Assembly: GCF_011057645.1 (NCBI RefSeq)
Contig: NZ_JAALGE010000003.1
Span: 87,968 to 151,967 of the forward strand
Direction of reading: 5' to 3'
From: Marisediminicola senii
GTDB taxonomy: Bacteria > Actinomycetota > Actinomycetes > Actinomycetales > Microbacteriaceae
DNA length: 64,000 bases
In this document: piece after piece, positions 37,400-47,222 of the stretch
Layout of the letters: every line of letters begins with the position of its first letter
Position numbering within the stretch: the stretch's first letter is position 1
Position numbers and translations under genes: made by a program
The notes under the pieces: generated by a model
Database searches by the model: none
Told to the model about the DNA's origin: nothing
Seen by the model: only the letters and a program-made list of their open reading frames with translations

Positions 37400-38782
37400 A
37401 TGACTCGACAGATCCGTTTCAACGCATTCGACATGAATTGCGTCGCGCACCAGGCCTCCGGGATGTGGCGCCACCCCGACGACCGTTCCAGCACCTACAA
37501 AGACCTCTCGTACTGGACCGATCTCGCGAAGCTGCTGGAGCGTGGCGCCTTCGACGGGATCTTCATCGCCGATGTGCTCGGTACCTACGACGTCTACGGG
37601 GGCAGCAACGAGGCTGCCATCCGCAATGGCGCCCAGGTGCCGGTCAACGACCCTGTGCTGCTCGTCTCGGCGATGGCCGCCGTCACCGAGCACCTCGGGT
37701 TCGGCGTCACCGCTGGCACCGCATACGAGCATCCGTACCCCTTCGCCCGCCGCATGTCGACCCTCGACCACCTGACGAAGGGCCGGGTCGGCTGGAACGT
37801 CGTGACCGGGTACCTGCCGAGCGCCGCGCGCAACATGGGTCACGAAGACCAGCTCGCGCACAACGACCGGTACGCCGTCGCAGACGAGTACCTCGAGGTG
37901 CTCTACAAGCTGTGGGAGGGATCGTGGGAAGACGACGCCGTCGTGCGCAACCGCGAGACCGGGGTATTCACCGACCCGACCAAGGTGCACGGGATCGAGC
38001 ATCGCGGAAAGCACTTCACCGTTCCCGGAATTCACCTGTCGGAGCCGTCGACCCAGCGCACGCCGGTCATCTACCAGGCGGGGGCGTCGCCCCGTGGCAT
38101 CCAATTCGCTGCCAGCAATGCCGAAGCGATCTTCGTCGCGTCGTCGACGAAAGCCGGTCTGAAGGCGACGGTCGGCCGGATTCGGGATGCGCTCGAGGCG
38201 GCGGGACGCGGGCGGTACTCCGCGAAGATCTACACGCTGCTGACGATCATCACCGACGAGACGAGCGAGAAGGCGCACGCGAAGCACGAGGACTACCTGC
38301 AGTACGCGTCGCAGGAGGGCGCCCTGGTGTTCATGTCGGGATGGATGGGCATCGACCTCGCGCAGTACGACCCCGACGAGCCGATCGGCAACGTGCAGAG
38401 CAACGCGATCCAGTCAGCGGTCGCGAACTTTCAGGAGGCGAACGACGAGGGTGGCGAATTCAAGGTGCGCGACATCGCGCGCATGGGCGCCATCGGCGGG
38501 CTGGGACCGCGCATCGTCGGGAGCGCCGCCGAGATCGCGGACACCCTGCAGGAGTGGGTCGAGGAGACCGACGTCGACGGGTTCAACCTGGCGTACGCGA
38601 TCACACCAGGCACGTTCGAGGACATCGTGGAGTTCGTGATTCCCGAGCTGCGGCGCCGAGGCGCCTACCCGGAGGAGTACACGCAGGGCAGCCTGCGACA
38701 GAAGCTCCACGGACGCGGGGATCGACTGCCGGACGAGCACAACGGAGCGCAGTATCGCGTCGTCGTGAATGCCCACACATGA
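37400..38782 (+). CDS. LLM-class flavin-dependent monooxygenase, NtaA/SnaA/DszA family
   Basis: A 460-residue FMNH2-dependent monooxygenase. Family features are FNAFDMNCVAHQASGMWRHP at the start, YWTDLAKLLERGAFDGIFIAD, GVTAGTAYEHPYPFARRMSTLDHLTKGRVGWNVVTG (seen in pieces such as GRVGWNVVTG), and VIYQAGASPRG. Such enzymes oxidise sulfur or nitrogen compounds such as nitrilotriacetate or dibenzothiophene sulfone and need a flavin reductase, which is not adjacent. The chosen ATG is at 37400 (MTRQIRF); another in-frame ATG lies nine bases earlier. It is divergent from the LAL regulator across 227 bases that are locally AT-richer than the surroundings. Substrate unknown. Confidence 0.88.
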   Translation: MTRQIRFNAFDMNCVAHQASGMWRHPDDRSSTYKDLSYWTDLAKLLERGAFDGIFIADVLGTYDVYGGSNEAAIRNGAQVPVNDPVLLVSAMAAVTEHLGFGVTAGTAYEHPYPFARRMSTLDHLTKGRVGWNVVTGYLPSAARNMGHEDQLAHNDRYAVADEYLEVLYKLWEGSWEDDAVVRNRETGVFTDPTKVHGIEHRGKHFTVPGIHLSEPSTQRTPVIYQAGASPRGIQFAASNAEAIFVASSTKAGLKATVGRIRDALEAAGRGRYSAKIYTLLTIITDETSEKAHAKHEDYLQYASQEGALVFMSGWMGIDLAQYDPDEPIGNVQSNAIQSAVANFQEANDEGGEFKVRDIARMGAIGGLGPRIVGSAAEIADTLQEWVEETDVDGFNLAYAITPGTFEDIVEFVIPELRRRGAYPEEYTQGSLRQKLHGRGDRLPDEHNGAQYRVVVNAHT

Positions 38783-38791
38783 GCGAGAGAG

Positions 38792-38864
38792 TGGGCCCTA
38801 CCGGGCTCGAACCGATGACATCCACGGTGTAAACGTGGCGCTCTACCAACTGAGCTAAAGGCCC
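38792..38864 (-). tRNA. tRNA-Val (anticodon UAC)
   Basis: On the minus strand a 73-base cloverleaf starts GGGCCTTTAGCTCAGTTGG. The acceptor stem pairs GGGCCTT with AGGGCCC (one G-U), the anticodon stem CCACG/CGTGG encloses TTTACAC, giving anticodon UAC, and the T arm has GGTTCGAGCC. CCA is not encoded. No integrase or duplicated 3' end lies next to it. Confidence 0.96.
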
Positions 38865-38919
38865 GTGACATCGCTGCGCGGTGGCGGCGGTGTGACGACG
38901 AGAGACGAGCATACAGGCT

Positions 38920-38925
38920 TACACT
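38920..38925 (+). promoter_or_regulatory. -10 element for the membrane protein at 38932, leaderless start
   Basis: TACACT ends six bases before the ATG at 38932 without a ribosome site between. Confidence 0.4.
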
Positions 38926-38931
38926 CGGGCC

Positions 38932-39648
38932 ATGGGCGCGGCAGAACACCGACCGAACGGTGCCGGGGGCCAGCGAGTCGTGCGGCCGGAACATCGGTGG
39001 CCGGCGGTCATCGCGCTGATGGTCGCCCTGGCGCTCTACGGCAGCCTGCCCAGTTCATTCCTCCCCGGCCTGCGCTTCACGGTCGTCGCGGTCGGGGTGG
39101 TGTCGCTCATTCCCCTGATCGTGCTGAACCCCCACCGGCTGCATCGACAGACCGTGTGGTCGAAGTACATCGCGGGAGGGCAGGGGCTGCTGCTCATCGT
39201 CGCCAACGAGATCGCGCTCGTTCAGCTCGTGTTCCAGCTCGTGACCGCCCGCAGCACTGACGGGCCGACCCTGCTCATCGCCGCGGTGCAGGTGTGGGTG
39301 ACGAACGTGATCGCCTTCGCGCTGGTGTACTGGGAGATGGACCGCGGTGGTCCGGTGCCGAGGACCCACGAACCGCGACAAAGCCTTCCCGCGGCGGATT
39401 TTCGGTTCCCGCAGGACGAAGACCACGACGCCGTCGAGGAAGTCGCGGTTCGGTCATCCATTCGCAGCGACTGGGTACCCCAGTTCTTCGACTACCTCTA
39501 CTTCTCGGCGTCGAACTCGATGGCATTCAGCCCCACCGACACGATGCCCCTGTCGCACCGCGCGAAGGCGCTCATGGTGCTGCAGGCCGTCGGCGCGTTC
39601 GTGCTGCTCGCGCTCGTGATCGCCCGCGCCGTCTCGCTGCTGGGCTGA
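38932..39648 (+). CDS. Conserved integral membrane protein
   Basis: A 238-residue protein with about four hydrophobic segments in the first 140 residues and one at the C-terminus. A cytoplasmic stretch reads DFRFPQDEDHD, and the last part has WVPQFFDYLYFSASNSMAFS and PTDTMPLSHRAKALMVLQAV. The P-T-D-x-M-P-L-S pattern near a final helix is shared by a family of uncharacterised actinobacterial and proteobacterial membrane proteins that I recall as resembling small ion channels. I cannot give a function. It sits between the tRNA and deaD. Confidence 0.72.
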   Translation: MGAAEHRPNGAGGQRVVRPEHRWPAVIALMVALALYGSLPSSFLPGLRFTVVAVGVVSLIPLIVLNPHRLHRQTVWSKYIAGGQGLLLIVANEIALVQLVFQLVTARSTDGPTLLIAAVQVWVTNVIAFALVYWEMDRGGPVPRTHEPRQSLPAADFRFPQDEDHDAVEEVAVRSSIRSDWVPQFFDYLYFSASNSMAFSPTDTMPLSHRAKALMVLQAVGAFVLLALVIARAVSLLG

Positions 39649-39678
39649 CCCGGGTACGCCGGGAGTGCGACCGGAGAC

Positions 39679-39684
39679 TACCGT
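39679..39684 (+). promoter_or_regulatory. -10 element of the DEAD-box helicase gene, leaderless start
   Basis: TACCGT ends six bases before the ATG at 39691, again with no Shine-Dalgarno sequence. Confidence 0.35.
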
Positions 39685-39690
39685 TAGAGC

Positions 39691-41427
39691 ATGACGTCTG
39701 ACACTTCACCACAGGACGCGGCAGAAAACGCCCGCCCCGCAGCATCCTTCGCCGAGCTCGGCCTCAGCGACCTCGTTCTCAAGGCCCTCAAGGACGTCGG
39801 GTACGAAACCCCCTCCGCCATCCAGGCCGCCACCATTCCTCCCCTGCTCGACGGACGCGATGTCGTCGGTCTCGCCCAGACCGGTACCGGCAAGACCGCC
39901 GCGTTCGCGCTGCCGATCCTGTCGCGGCTCGACGTCTCGCAGAAGAGCGTGCAGGCGCTCGTGCTCGCCCCCACCCGCGAGCTCGCCCTCCAGGTCTGCG
40001 AGGCCTTCGAAAAGTACGCCGCCCCCATGCGCGGCGTGCACGTGCTACCCGTATACGGCGGCCAGGCCTACGGCGTGCAGCTCTCCGCCCTCCGTCGCGG
40101 GGTGCACATCGTCGTCGGTACCCCCGGCCGCATCATGGACCACCTCGCCAAGGGCACCCTCGACCTCTCCGAGCTGAAGTACCTGGTGCTCGACGAGGCC
40201 GACGAGATGCTGAAGATGGGGTTCGCCGAGGATGTCGAGACCATCCTCGCCGACACTCCGGACGACAAGCAGGTGGCGCTGTTCTCGGCGACCATGCCCC
40301 CGCAGATTCGCCGCATCTCGAAGAAGTACCTCAACGACCCGACCGAGATCACCGTCGAGAACAAGACCACGACCTCGGCCAACACCACCCAGCGCTACCT
40401 GATGGTGTCGTACCCGCAGAAGGTCGACGCGCTCACCCGCATTCTCGAGGTCGAGAACTTCGAGGGCATGATCGTGTTCGTTCGCACCAAGAGCGAGACC
40501 GAGACGCTCGCCGAGAAGCTGCGCGCACGTGGCTACTCTGCAATGGCCATCAGCGGAGACGTGCCGCAGGCGCAGCGCGAGCGCACGGTGAACCAGCTGA
40601 AGTCGGGCAAGCTCGACATCCTGGTGGCGACGGATGTCGCAGCGCGCGGGCTCGACGTCGACCGCATCAGCCACGTGGTGAACTTCGACATCCCCATCGA
40701 CACCGAGTCGTACGTGCACCGCATCGGCCGCACGGGCCGCGCGGGTCGCAGCGGTGCCGCGATCAGCTTCGTCACCCCGCGCGAGCGTCGACTGCTGTCC
40801 GCGATCGAGCGTGCCACCCGCCAGCCGCTCACCCAGATGCAGCTGCCGAGCATCGACGACGTCAACGTGACCAGGCTGGCGCGCTTCGACGACGCGATCA
40901 CCGAGGCACTCGACAACACCGAGCGCATCGGCGCGTTCCGCGACATCATCGCGCACTACGTGAACCACCACGATGTTCCGGAGGCCGATGTCGCCGCGGC
41001 GCTGGCCATCGTGGCGCAGGGCGAGACTCCCCTGCTGCTCACGGCAGCAGACGACCGGTCACACCGCCAGGACCGCGAACGGGACTCGCGCAACGACCGC
41101 GATTCGAGCGACTCCGGCCAGGGCGCGCGGCCGCCGCGTCGCGCGCGTGCCGGCGACGGGTCGATGGCTTCCTACCGGGTGTCCGTCGGTCGCCGTCACA
41201 AGGTCGAGCCGCGCCAGATCGTCGGGGCACTCGCGAACGAGGGTGGCCTGAGCCGTGACGACTTCGGGCACATCAAGATCCTGTCGGACTTCTCGCTCGT
41301 CGATCTGCCGGCCGACCTCCCGCAGGCCGTGCTCGACAAGCTCGCCACGACGCGCATCAGCGGGCAGCTGATCGAACTGCGCCCCGACACCGGGCGCGCG
41401 CCGCGCGGCGGTCGCCCCCGCGGCTAA
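39691..41427 (+). CDS. deaD: DEAD-box ATP-dependent RNA helicase (DeaD/CsdA type)
   Basis: A 578-residue RNA helicase that unwinds RNA in ribosome assembly, mRNA decay and cold adaptation. It has the Q motif (FAELGLSDLVLKALKDVGYE, then TPSAIQ), Walker A AQTGTGKTAA, VLDEADEML, SAT in LFSATMP, and HRIGRTGRAGR. The tail after about residue 450 has an Arg/Asp-rich linker followed by a DbpA-like RNA-binding domain beginning MASYRVSVGRRHKVEPRQIV, which targets structured RNA. It is single, ending at a strong terminator shared with the convergent peroxiredoxin gene. Confidence 0.95.
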   Translation: MTSDTSPQDAAENARPAASFAELGLSDLVLKALKDVGYETPSAIQAATIPPLLDGRDVVGLAQTGTGKTAAFALPILSRLDVSQKSVQALVLAPTRELALQVCEAFEKYAAPMRGVHVLPVYGGQAYGVQLSALRRGVHIVVGTPGRIMDHLAKGTLDLSELKYLVLDEADEMLKMGFAEDVETILADTPDDKQVALFSATMPPQIRRISKKYLNDPTEITVENKTTTSANTTQRYLMVSYPQKVDALTRILEVENFEGMIVFVRTKSETETLAEKLRARGYSAMAISGDVPQAQRERTVNQLKSGKLDILVATDVAARGLDVDRISHVVNFDIPIDTESYVHRIGRTGRAGRSGAAISFVTPRERRLLSAIERATRQPLTQMQLPSIDDVNVTRLARFDDAITEALDNTERIGAFRDIIAHYVNHHDVPEADVAAALAIVAQGETPLLLTAADDRSHRQDRERDSRNDRDSSDSGQGARPPRRARAGDGSMASYRVSVGRRHKVEPRQIVGALANEGGLSRDDFGHIKILSDFSLVDLPADLPQAVLDKLATTRISGQLIELRPDTGRAPRGGRPRG

Positions 41428-41436
41428 GGACCACGG

Positions 41437-41474
41437 CGAGCAGTCGGCCGCGGATGACCCGCGGCCGCTGCTCG
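41437..41474. terminator. Bidirectional terminator between deaD and ahpE
   Basis: CGAGCAG (41437-41443) and GGCCGCGG (41446-41453) pair with CCGCGGCC (41459-41466) and CTGCTCG (41468-41474) around a five-base loop, an almost unbroken 15-pair stem between convergent genes. Confidence 0.75.
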
Positions 41475-41532
41475 GCTCCGCTCCGCCTTGCCCCGCCCCG
41501 AGCGATCGACCGGGCTACCGGGCCCGTTGCCG

Positions 41533-42009
41533 TCAGCGAACGGCGACGGGCGCGAGTTCGGCCAGCGCGGCCCGGTAGGCGTCGAGGGAGCGCGCCTCGC
41601 CCGGCGCGGTGATGAAACTCGCCCGGATCATGCCGCGGGTATCGATGAGGAACGACGCCCGGTTGGCGAAGCCCTTCTGCTCGAGGAACACGCCGTACTC
41701 CTTCGCGACGGCTCCGTGCGGCCAGAAGTCGGCGAGCAGCGTGAAGTCGTAACCACCCTCGGTGGCGAAGGCGCGCAGGGTGGCCTTCGAGTCGACGGAG
41801 ATCGCCAGCAACTCGACGTTGCTGTCGGCGAACAGGGCGAGGTTGTCGCGCAGCTCGCAGAACTCGCCCGTGCAGGTGCTGGAGAACGCCAGTGGAAAGA
41901 ACACCAGCGCGACGGGCTTCTTCCCCCTGAAGTCAGACAGTCGCACGTGCTCGCCGAACTGATTGGGCAGCTCGAAGTCGGGAGCCAGCGAATCGTTCTG
42001 GATAGGCAT
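41533..42009 (-). CDS. ahpE: Peroxiredoxin, AhpE type
   Basis: A 158-residue thiol peroxidase. The peroxidatic cysteine is Cys46 in the active-site loop FFPLAFSSTCTGEFCEL, with a second cysteine five residues on (Cys51), as in Mycobacterium AhpE. Later features are LAISVDSKATLRAF, LLADFWPHGAVAKEYGVF and FLIDTRGMIRASF. AhpE reduces peroxides and peroxynitrite and uses mycoredoxin or mycothiol, consistent with an actinobacterium. AAGGAC lies upstream of the ATG. It stands alone, convergent with deaD and divergent from aceE. Confidence 0.92.
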   Translation of the reverse strand: MPIQNDSLAPDFELPNQFGEHVRLSDFRGKKPVALVFFPLAFSSTCTGEFCELRDNLALFADSNVELLAISVDSKATLRAFATEGGYDFTLLADFWPHGAVAKEYGVFLEQKGFANRASFLIDTRGMIRASFITAPGEARSLDAYRAALAELAPVAVR

Positions 42010-42108
42010 ATCGGTGCAGTCCTTTCGAGCCGGGAGGGATGTCCCCGGAAACGCGGGGCAATACTACGCCCGAGCGCCACTCAGTGAATGATCAGCAGTT
42101 ACTACAAC

Positions 42109-42114
42109 TAGAAT
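42109..42114 (+). promoter_or_regulatory. Possible -10 element of aceE
   Basis: TAGAAT lies in a locally AT-richer stretch of the 218 bases between ahpE and aceE. It would give a leader of about 105 bases. No good -35 is visible. Confidence 0.3.
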
Positions 42115-42227
42115 TGGGGAGCCTCACGGGCCATTGCGCCGAGACCCGACGTGAACGACCCCGAGGATGATTTCCACAGCCGCGTGTCAATAGGCACGGC
42201 TCGTCCGCAAACTAAGCGAGGTCAAGG

Positions 42228-44966
42228 GTGACGGTCAACGACCAGGATCCGTATTCGTTCAACCACATCGACGCAGATCCACAAGAAACTGCGGAGTGGC
42301 AGGAATCCTTGGACGCCCTCGTTGCGGTCCAGGGGCACGAGCGCGGACGCCAGATAATGCTCAGCCTGCTGAAGCGCTCCAAGGAGCTGCATCTGGGTGT
42401 GCCCATGGTGCCCACCACGGACTACCTCAACACCATCGCCCCGGAGAACGAGCCGGCCTTTCCCGGCAACGAGGAGATCGAGCGTCGCTACCGTGCCTGG
42501 ATCCGGTGGAACGCCGCGATCACCGTGCACCGCGCGCAGCGCCCAGGTGTCGGCGTCGGTGGACACATCTCGACCTACGCATCGTCTGCGGCCCTCTATG
42601 AGGTGGGCCACAACCACTTCTTCCGTGGCCAGCACCACACGGGTGGCGGCGACCACATCTTCTACCAGGGGCACGCCTCCCCCGGAATGTACGCGCGCGC
42701 CTTCCTCGAGGGACGCCTGAGCACCGATCAGCTCGACGGTTTCCGCCAGGAGAAGTCGCACACCGCCGGTGGCCTGTCGTCATACCCGCACCCGCGCCTG
42801 ATGAAGGACTTCTGGCAGTTCCCGACCGTGTCGATGGGTCTGGGACCCCTGAACGCCATTTACCAGGCGCAGGCGAACCGCTACCTCACCGACCGTGGCA
42901 TCAAGGACGCATCGGACCAGCAGGTCTGGGCGTTCCTCGGCGACGGCGAGATGGACGAGGTTGAGAGTCGTGGCGCGCTGCAGCTCGCCGCGAACGACGG
43001 TCTCGACAACCTGAACTTCATCATCAACTGCAACCTGCAGCGCCTCGACGGCCCAGTGCGCGGCAACGGCAAGATCATCCAGGAGCTCGAGAGCTTCTTC
43101 CGCGGTGCGGGATGGAACGTCATCAAGGTTGTCTGGGGCCGCGAGTGGGACGAACTGCTCGCACGCGACAGCGAGGGCGCCCTTCGCGACCTGATGAACG
43201 CGACTCCCGACGGCGACTACCAGACCTACAAGGCCGAGAGCGGAGCGTACGTTCGCGAGAACTTCTTCGGACGCGACCCGCGCGCCCTCGAACTGGTCAA
43301 GGACTACACCGACGACCAGATCTGGGGCCTCAAGCGCGGTGGCCACGACTACCGCAAGGTGTACGCGGCGTTCAAGGCGGCATCGGAGCACAAGGGACAG
43401 CCCACGGTCATCCTGGCGAAGACGGTCAAGGGCTACGGCCTCGGCCCGTCGTTCGAGGGCCGCAACGCCACCCACCAGATGAAGAAGCTGACCCTCGACA
43501 ACCTCAAGCAGTTCCGTGACGAGATGCGTATTCCGATCACCGACGCGAAGCTCGAGGAAGACCCGTACCTGCCGCCGTACTACCACCCCGGTGACGACGA
43601 CGAGGCGATCCAATACCTGCACGACCGTCGCCAGGAACTCGGCGGGTACGTTCCCGAGCGCCGCTCGAAGTACACCCAGCTGAACCTGCCGGACCACTCC
43701 ACCTACGACGTGGTCAAGAAGGGCTCGGGCAAGCAGGAGGTCGCCACCACCATGGCGTTCGCGCGCCTGCTGAAGGACCTGCTGCGTTCGAAGGACTTCG
43801 GACACCGCATCGTGCCCATCATCCCCGACGAGGCGCGCACCTTCGGTATGGACGCGTACTTCCCGACATCGAAGATCTACAACCCGAGCGGGCAGCAGTA
43901 CACCTCGGTCGACCGTCAGCAGCTGCTCGCCTACAAGGAGAGCCCGCAGGGCCAGATCCTGCACACCGGAATCAACGAGGCCGGCGCGTTCGCCGCATTC
44001 ACGGCCACCGGAACGGCGTATTCCACCCACGGCGAACCGCTCATTCCGGTGTACGTCTTCTACTCCATGTTCGGCTTCCAGCGCACGGGTGACGCCATGT
44101 GGGCAGCGGGCGACCAGATGGCCCGCGGGTTCATCATCGGTGCGACCGCGGGTCGCACCACCCTGACCGGTGAGGGACTGCAGCACGCAGACGGGCACTC
44201 CCCCCTGCTCGCCTCGACCAACCCGGCCGTGGTGTCGTACGACCCCGCGTACGGCTACGAGCTCGGCCACATCGTCGAGGCCGGCCTCGACCGCATGTAC
44301 GGCGACACCCACCCCGACCCCAACGTCATGTACTACGTCACCGTCTACAACGAGCCGATCGCGCAGCCTGCGGAGCCGGAGAACCTCGACGTCGACGGCC
44401 TGCTGCGCGGCCTCTACCACCTCAAGTCGTCGCCCCTGCAGGACGGCGCCGACGCACCGCGCGCCCAGCTGCTGGCCTCGGGTGTCGCTCTCGCGTGGGC
44501 GATCGAGGCGCAGAAGCTGCTCGCCGAGGACTGGGGCGTTGCCGCGGATGTCTGGTCGGTGACCTCGTGGACCGAGCTCCGTCGCGACGGGCTCGCGGCA
44601 TCCGAACAGAACTTCCTCAACCCGGATGCCGAGCCGCGCGTGCCATACGTGACCGAGAAGCTGTCGGGCGCCGAGGGACCGTTCGTCGCCGTGACCGACT
44701 TCATGCACGCCGTGCCGGACCAGATCCGCCAGTTCGTGCCTGGTGACTTCGCAACGCTCGGTGCCGATGACTTCGGCTTCTCCGACACCCGCGCCGCCGC
44801 CCGTCGATTCTTCAAGATCGACGGACCGTCGGTGGTGGTGCGCACCCTCGAGTCGCTGGTCGCCCAGGGACTCGTCGATGCCGGGGCACCCCAGAAGGCG
44901 ATCGACAAGTACCGCCTGATGGACGTGACGGCAGGAACCTCGGGCAACGCCGGCGGAGAGAGCTGA
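42228..44966 (+). CDS. aceE: Pyruvate dehydrogenase E1 component, homodimeric
   Basis: AceE decarboxylates pyruvate with thiamine diphosphate in the pyruvate dehydrogenase complex and supplies acetyl-CoA. The 912-residue single-chain form is the usual actinobacterial type. Substrate and cofactor blocks include [20 protein letters not shown], the thiamine motif [12 protein letters not shown] ending at [41 protein letters not shown] and [16 protein letters not shown]. The start is a GTG with a weak upstream AAGGG. It is followed 22 bases later by the FasR-type regulator and the fab genes, linking acetyl-CoA supply with fatty-acid synthesis; a layout known in actinobacteria. Confidence 0.96.
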   Translation: MTVNDQDPYSFNHIDADPQETAEWQESLDALVAVQGHERGRQIMLSLLKRSKELHLGVPMVPTTDYLNTIAPENEPAFPGNEEIERRYRAWIRWNAAITVHRAQRPGVGVGGHISTYASSAALYEVGHNHFFRGQHHTGGGDHIFYQGHASPGMYARAFLEGRLSTDQLDGFRQEKSHTAGGLSSYPHPRLMKDFWQFPTVSMGLGPLNAIYQAQANRYLTDRGIKDASDQQVWAFLGDGEMDEVESRGALQLAANDGLDNLNFIINCNLQRLDGPVRGNGKIIQELESFFRGAGWNVIKVVWGREWDELLARDSEGALRDLMNATPDGDYQTYKAESGAYVRENFFGRDPRALELVKDYTDDQIWGLKRGGHDYRKVYAAFKAASEHKGQPTVILAKTVKGYGLGPSFEGRNATHQMKKLTLDNLKQFRDEMRIPITDAKLEEDPYLPPYYHPGDDDEAIQYLHDRRQELGGYVPERRSKYTQLNLPDHSTYDVVKKGSGKQEVATTMAFARLLKDLLRSKDFGHRIVPIIPDEARTFGMDAYFPTSKIYNPSGQQYTSVDRQQLLAYKESPQGQILHTGINEAGAFAAFTATGTAYSTHGEPLIPVYVFYSMFGFQRTGDAMWAAGDQMARGFIIGATAGRTTLTGEGLQHADGHSPLLASTNPAVVSYDPAYGYELGHIVEAGLDRMYGDTHPDPNVMYYVTVYNEPIAQPAEPENLDVDGLLRGLYHLKSSPLQDGADAPRAQLLASGVALAWAIEAQKLLAEDWGVAADVWSVTSWTELRRDGLAASEQNFLNPDAEPRVPYVTEKLSGAEGPFVAVTDFMHAVPDQIRQFVPGDFATLGADDFGFSDTRAAARRFFKIDGPSVVVRTLESLVAQGLVDAGAPQKAIDKYRLMDVTAGTSGNAGGES

Positions 44967-44988
44967 CCGTCATCACCGCGGCGCCGTA

Positions 44989-46209
44989 ATGGCACAAACG
45001 AAGGCACAGACCCTTGCCTGGCTCAAGACAGTCTCTGGCGAGCTCGCTTCTGCGACGCTGAAGCGCCTCGACGACACCCTCCCCTGGTATGGGGACATGC
45101 CACCTGGCCGACGCTCAGCCGTCGGCCTGGTGGCCCAGGCGGGCATCACGTCGTTCATCCACTGGTTCGACGATCCGAAGTCCACCCCGTGGATCGCCGC
45201 GGACGTGTTCGGCGCGGCCCCCCGGGAACTGCTGCGGTCGGTGAGCCTGACCCAGACGCTCCAGCTGATCAAGGTCACGGTCGAGGTGGTCGAGGAGAGG
45301 CTCAAGGGTCGCGATGAGTCGCTGCGGGAGGCGATCCTGCTCTACTCGCGGGAGATCGCCTTCGCGGCGGCCGACGTCTACGCGCGTGCGGCCGAAGCGC
45401 GGGGCCTGTGGGATGCGCGGCTCGAGGCCCTCGTGGTCGACTCGATCCTCAGCGGTGAGTACGACGACGAACTGCCGTCGCGCATCGCCGCGCTGGGCTG
45501 GCACGGCCACGGCGAGGTGTCGGTGCTCGTGGGTACGGCGCCACCGATGCTCGATGTCGACATGCTGCGTCGTACCGCTCGGCACCTCGACGCCGATGTG
45601 CTGATCGGCGTGCAGGGCAACCGGCTGGTGCTGGTCATCGGCCGTGCACACCCGACCCCGGGCGACGGGGAGGGCGAGAACGAGACGCGCCTGGTGCCGT
45701 TCCTCACGATCGCCAATGCCCTCGAGCCCGGCTTCGGCACCGGCCACCTCGTACTCGGCCACGAGGTGCCGAGCCTCGTCGAGGCGTCCCGCAGTGCCAA
45801 GGCGGCCCTGGCCGGCTTCGCGGTCGCCAGGTCGCGCCGCAACACCCCCCGCCCGGTGCTCGCCGACGACCTGTTGCCGGAGCGCGCCCTGGCTGGCGAT
45901 CCGCTCGCCCGCGCCACGCTCATCAACCGCGTATACCGGCCGCTGCAGGCGCACTCCACCGAGCTGCTGGCCACGCTGTGGTGCTACCTCGACAACGGGC
46001 GCTCGCTCGAGGCGACTGCCCGCGAACTCTTCGTGCACCCGAACACCGTGCGGTACCGCCTGAAGCGCGTCACCGAGGTCATCGGGTGGGATGCCACCGG
46101 CGCCCGCGAGTCGCTCATCCTGCAGGCGGCCCTCGTGCTCGGGTCGATCGCAGAGCCGGATGCGACGGCGAACCGTCGACCGCGGGACGGCCGCTCCGGC
46201 CCCCGATAG
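44989..46209 (+). CDS. fasR: FasR-type regulator of fatty-acid synthesis (PucR/CdaR-like HTH)
   Basis: A 406-residue regulator with a C-terminal PucR-type helix-turn-helix: ELLATLWCYLDNGRSLEATA, then RELFVHPNTVRYRLKRV. The N-terminal 170 residues are a helical sensor domain and the middle part resembles a degenerate GGDEF/CdaR domain. It lies directly upstream of fabD-fabH-acpP-fabF, the position of Streptomyces FasR, which activates that operon; the name rests on this position and domain layout. No ribosome site is obvious before the ATG. A 26-base palindrome between its stop and fabD may be its binding site. Confidence 0.85.
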   Translation: MAQTKAQTLAWLKTVSGELASATLKRLDDTLPWYGDMPPGRRSAVGLVAQAGITSFIHWFDDPKSTPWIAADVFGAAPRELLRSVSLTQTLQLIKVTVEVVEERLKGRDESLREAILLYSREIAFAAADVYARAAEARGLWDARLEALVVDSILSGEYDDELPSRIAALGWHGHGEVSVLVGTAPPMLDVDMLRRTARHLDADVLIGVQGNRLVLVIGRAHPTPGDGEGENETRLVPFLTIANALEPGFGTGHLVLGHEVPSLVEASRSAKAALAGFAVARSRRNTPRPVLADDLLPERALAGDPLARATLINRVYRPLQAHSTELLATLWCYLDNGRSLEATARELFVHPNTVRYRLKRVTEVIGWDATGARESLILQAALVLGSIAEPDATANRRPRDGRSGPR

Positions 46210-46258
46210 GCGGCTCGACCGCACCACGCCGACAACGATCAATCGTCTTTCTCGTGCG

Positions 46259-46284
46259 ATTCCTACAGGGGTTGGCCCCGGAAT
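46259..46284 (+). promoter_or_regulatory. Palindrome upstream of fabD, candidate FasR operator
   Basis: ATTCC (46259-46263) and GGGG (46268-46271) are mirrored by CCCC (46276-46279) and GGAAT (46280-46284), with TACA unpaired on the left arm. It ends 17 bases before the fabD ATG, in the 92-base gap after fasR. Confidence 0.4.
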
Positions 46285-46301
46285 GTTGACAGACTGGGTT
46301 G

Positions 46302-47222
46302 ATGATCGTCGTCGTATGCCCAGGTCAAGGGTCGCAGGCCCCCGGGTTCCTCGAACCCTGGTTGATGGATCCGGCGTATCGCCGCCAGCTCGTGGGCATG
46401 TCGGAGGCCATCGGCATCGACCTCGTCGAGCACGGAACGGTCTCCGACGCCGCGACCATCCGCGACACCGCCGTCGCCCAGCCGCTGATCGTCGCCGCCG
46501 GCATCCTCACGCTGAGCGTGCTGCTGGCCGATGGCCGGCGGGAGCGCATTGGGGGCGTCGCAGGACACTCCGTCGGCGAGGTCACGGCAGCCGCGGCATC
46601 CAATATCCTCACCACCGGCGAGGCCATGATGCTGGTCACGGAGCGTGGGCGGGCGATGGCGGATGCCGCTGCCCTCACGTCGACCGGCATGAGCGCGGTG
46701 GTCGGGGCAGACGAGGCGGAGCTGCTGCAGCGCCTCACCGACCTCGGTCTCTCGCCCGCGAACTTCAACGGCGGCGGACAGATCGTCGTCGCGGGCGAAC
46801 GCGCGGCCCTCGACCAGCTGGCCGCCGAGCCGCCCACCCGGGCCAGGGTCATTCCACTCGACGTCGCCGGCGCTTTCCACACCTCGTACATGTCGCCCGC
46901 CGTCGACCGGCTGCGCGCGGTCGCCGATTCCCTCACGCCCCGCACCCCCGACCTGCCGATCTGGACCAACCGCGACGGTTCGCTCGTCACCTCGGGTGAT
47001 GAGTTCGTCGACCTGCTCGTCGGGCAGGTCAGCTCCCCGGTGCGCTGGGACAGGACCATGGAGTCGCTCGCCGCCGCGGGCGTCACCGGCCTCATCGAGG
47101 TCGCCCCCGCCGGTGCCCTCACCGGGCTCGCCAAGCGCGGCCTGCGCGGGGTACCCACCGTGGCGGTCAAGACCCCCGACGACCTTCCCGCCGCATTCGA
47201 CCTGATCGACAGGACCCCATGA
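46302..47222 (+). CDS. fabD: Malonyl-CoA:ACP malonyltransferase
   Basis: FabD loads malonate from CoA to acyl carrier protein. The protein has 306 residues, starting MIVVVCPGQGSQAPGF. The nucleophile is Ser90 in VAGHSVGEV, and the catalytic histidine is in VAGAFHTSYMSPA. FNGGGQIVVAG and the C-terminal EVAPAGALTGLAKR also match. The ATG at 46302 is preferred over a TTG three bases earlier. The next gene overlaps by four bases (ATGA). Confidence 0.95.
   Translation: MIVVVCPGQGSQAPGFLEPWLMDPAYRRQLVGMSEAIGIDLVEHGTVSDAATIRDTAVAQPLIVAAGILTLSVLLADGRRERIGGVAGHSVGEVTAAAASNILTTGEAMMLVTERGRAMADAAALTSTGMSAVVGADEAELLQRLTDLGLSPANFNGGGQIVVAGERAALDQLAAEPPTRARVIPLDVAGAFHTSYMSPAVDRLRAVADSLTPRTPDLPIWTNRDGSLVTSGDEFVDLLVGQVSSPVRWDRTMESLAAAGVTGLIEVAPAGALTGLAKRGLRGVPTVAVKTPDDLPAAFDLIDRTP

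Noticed and set aside
37438..38832. Frame through the monooxygenase gene ending in GPTGLEPMTS
   Set aside because: It is a shadow frame; its last codons are the antisense of tRNA-Val, a known cause of such protein endings.
38792..38931. tRNA-Val as an attachment site for an integrated element
   Set aside because: No integrase, no duplicated tRNA end and no change in gene character on either side.
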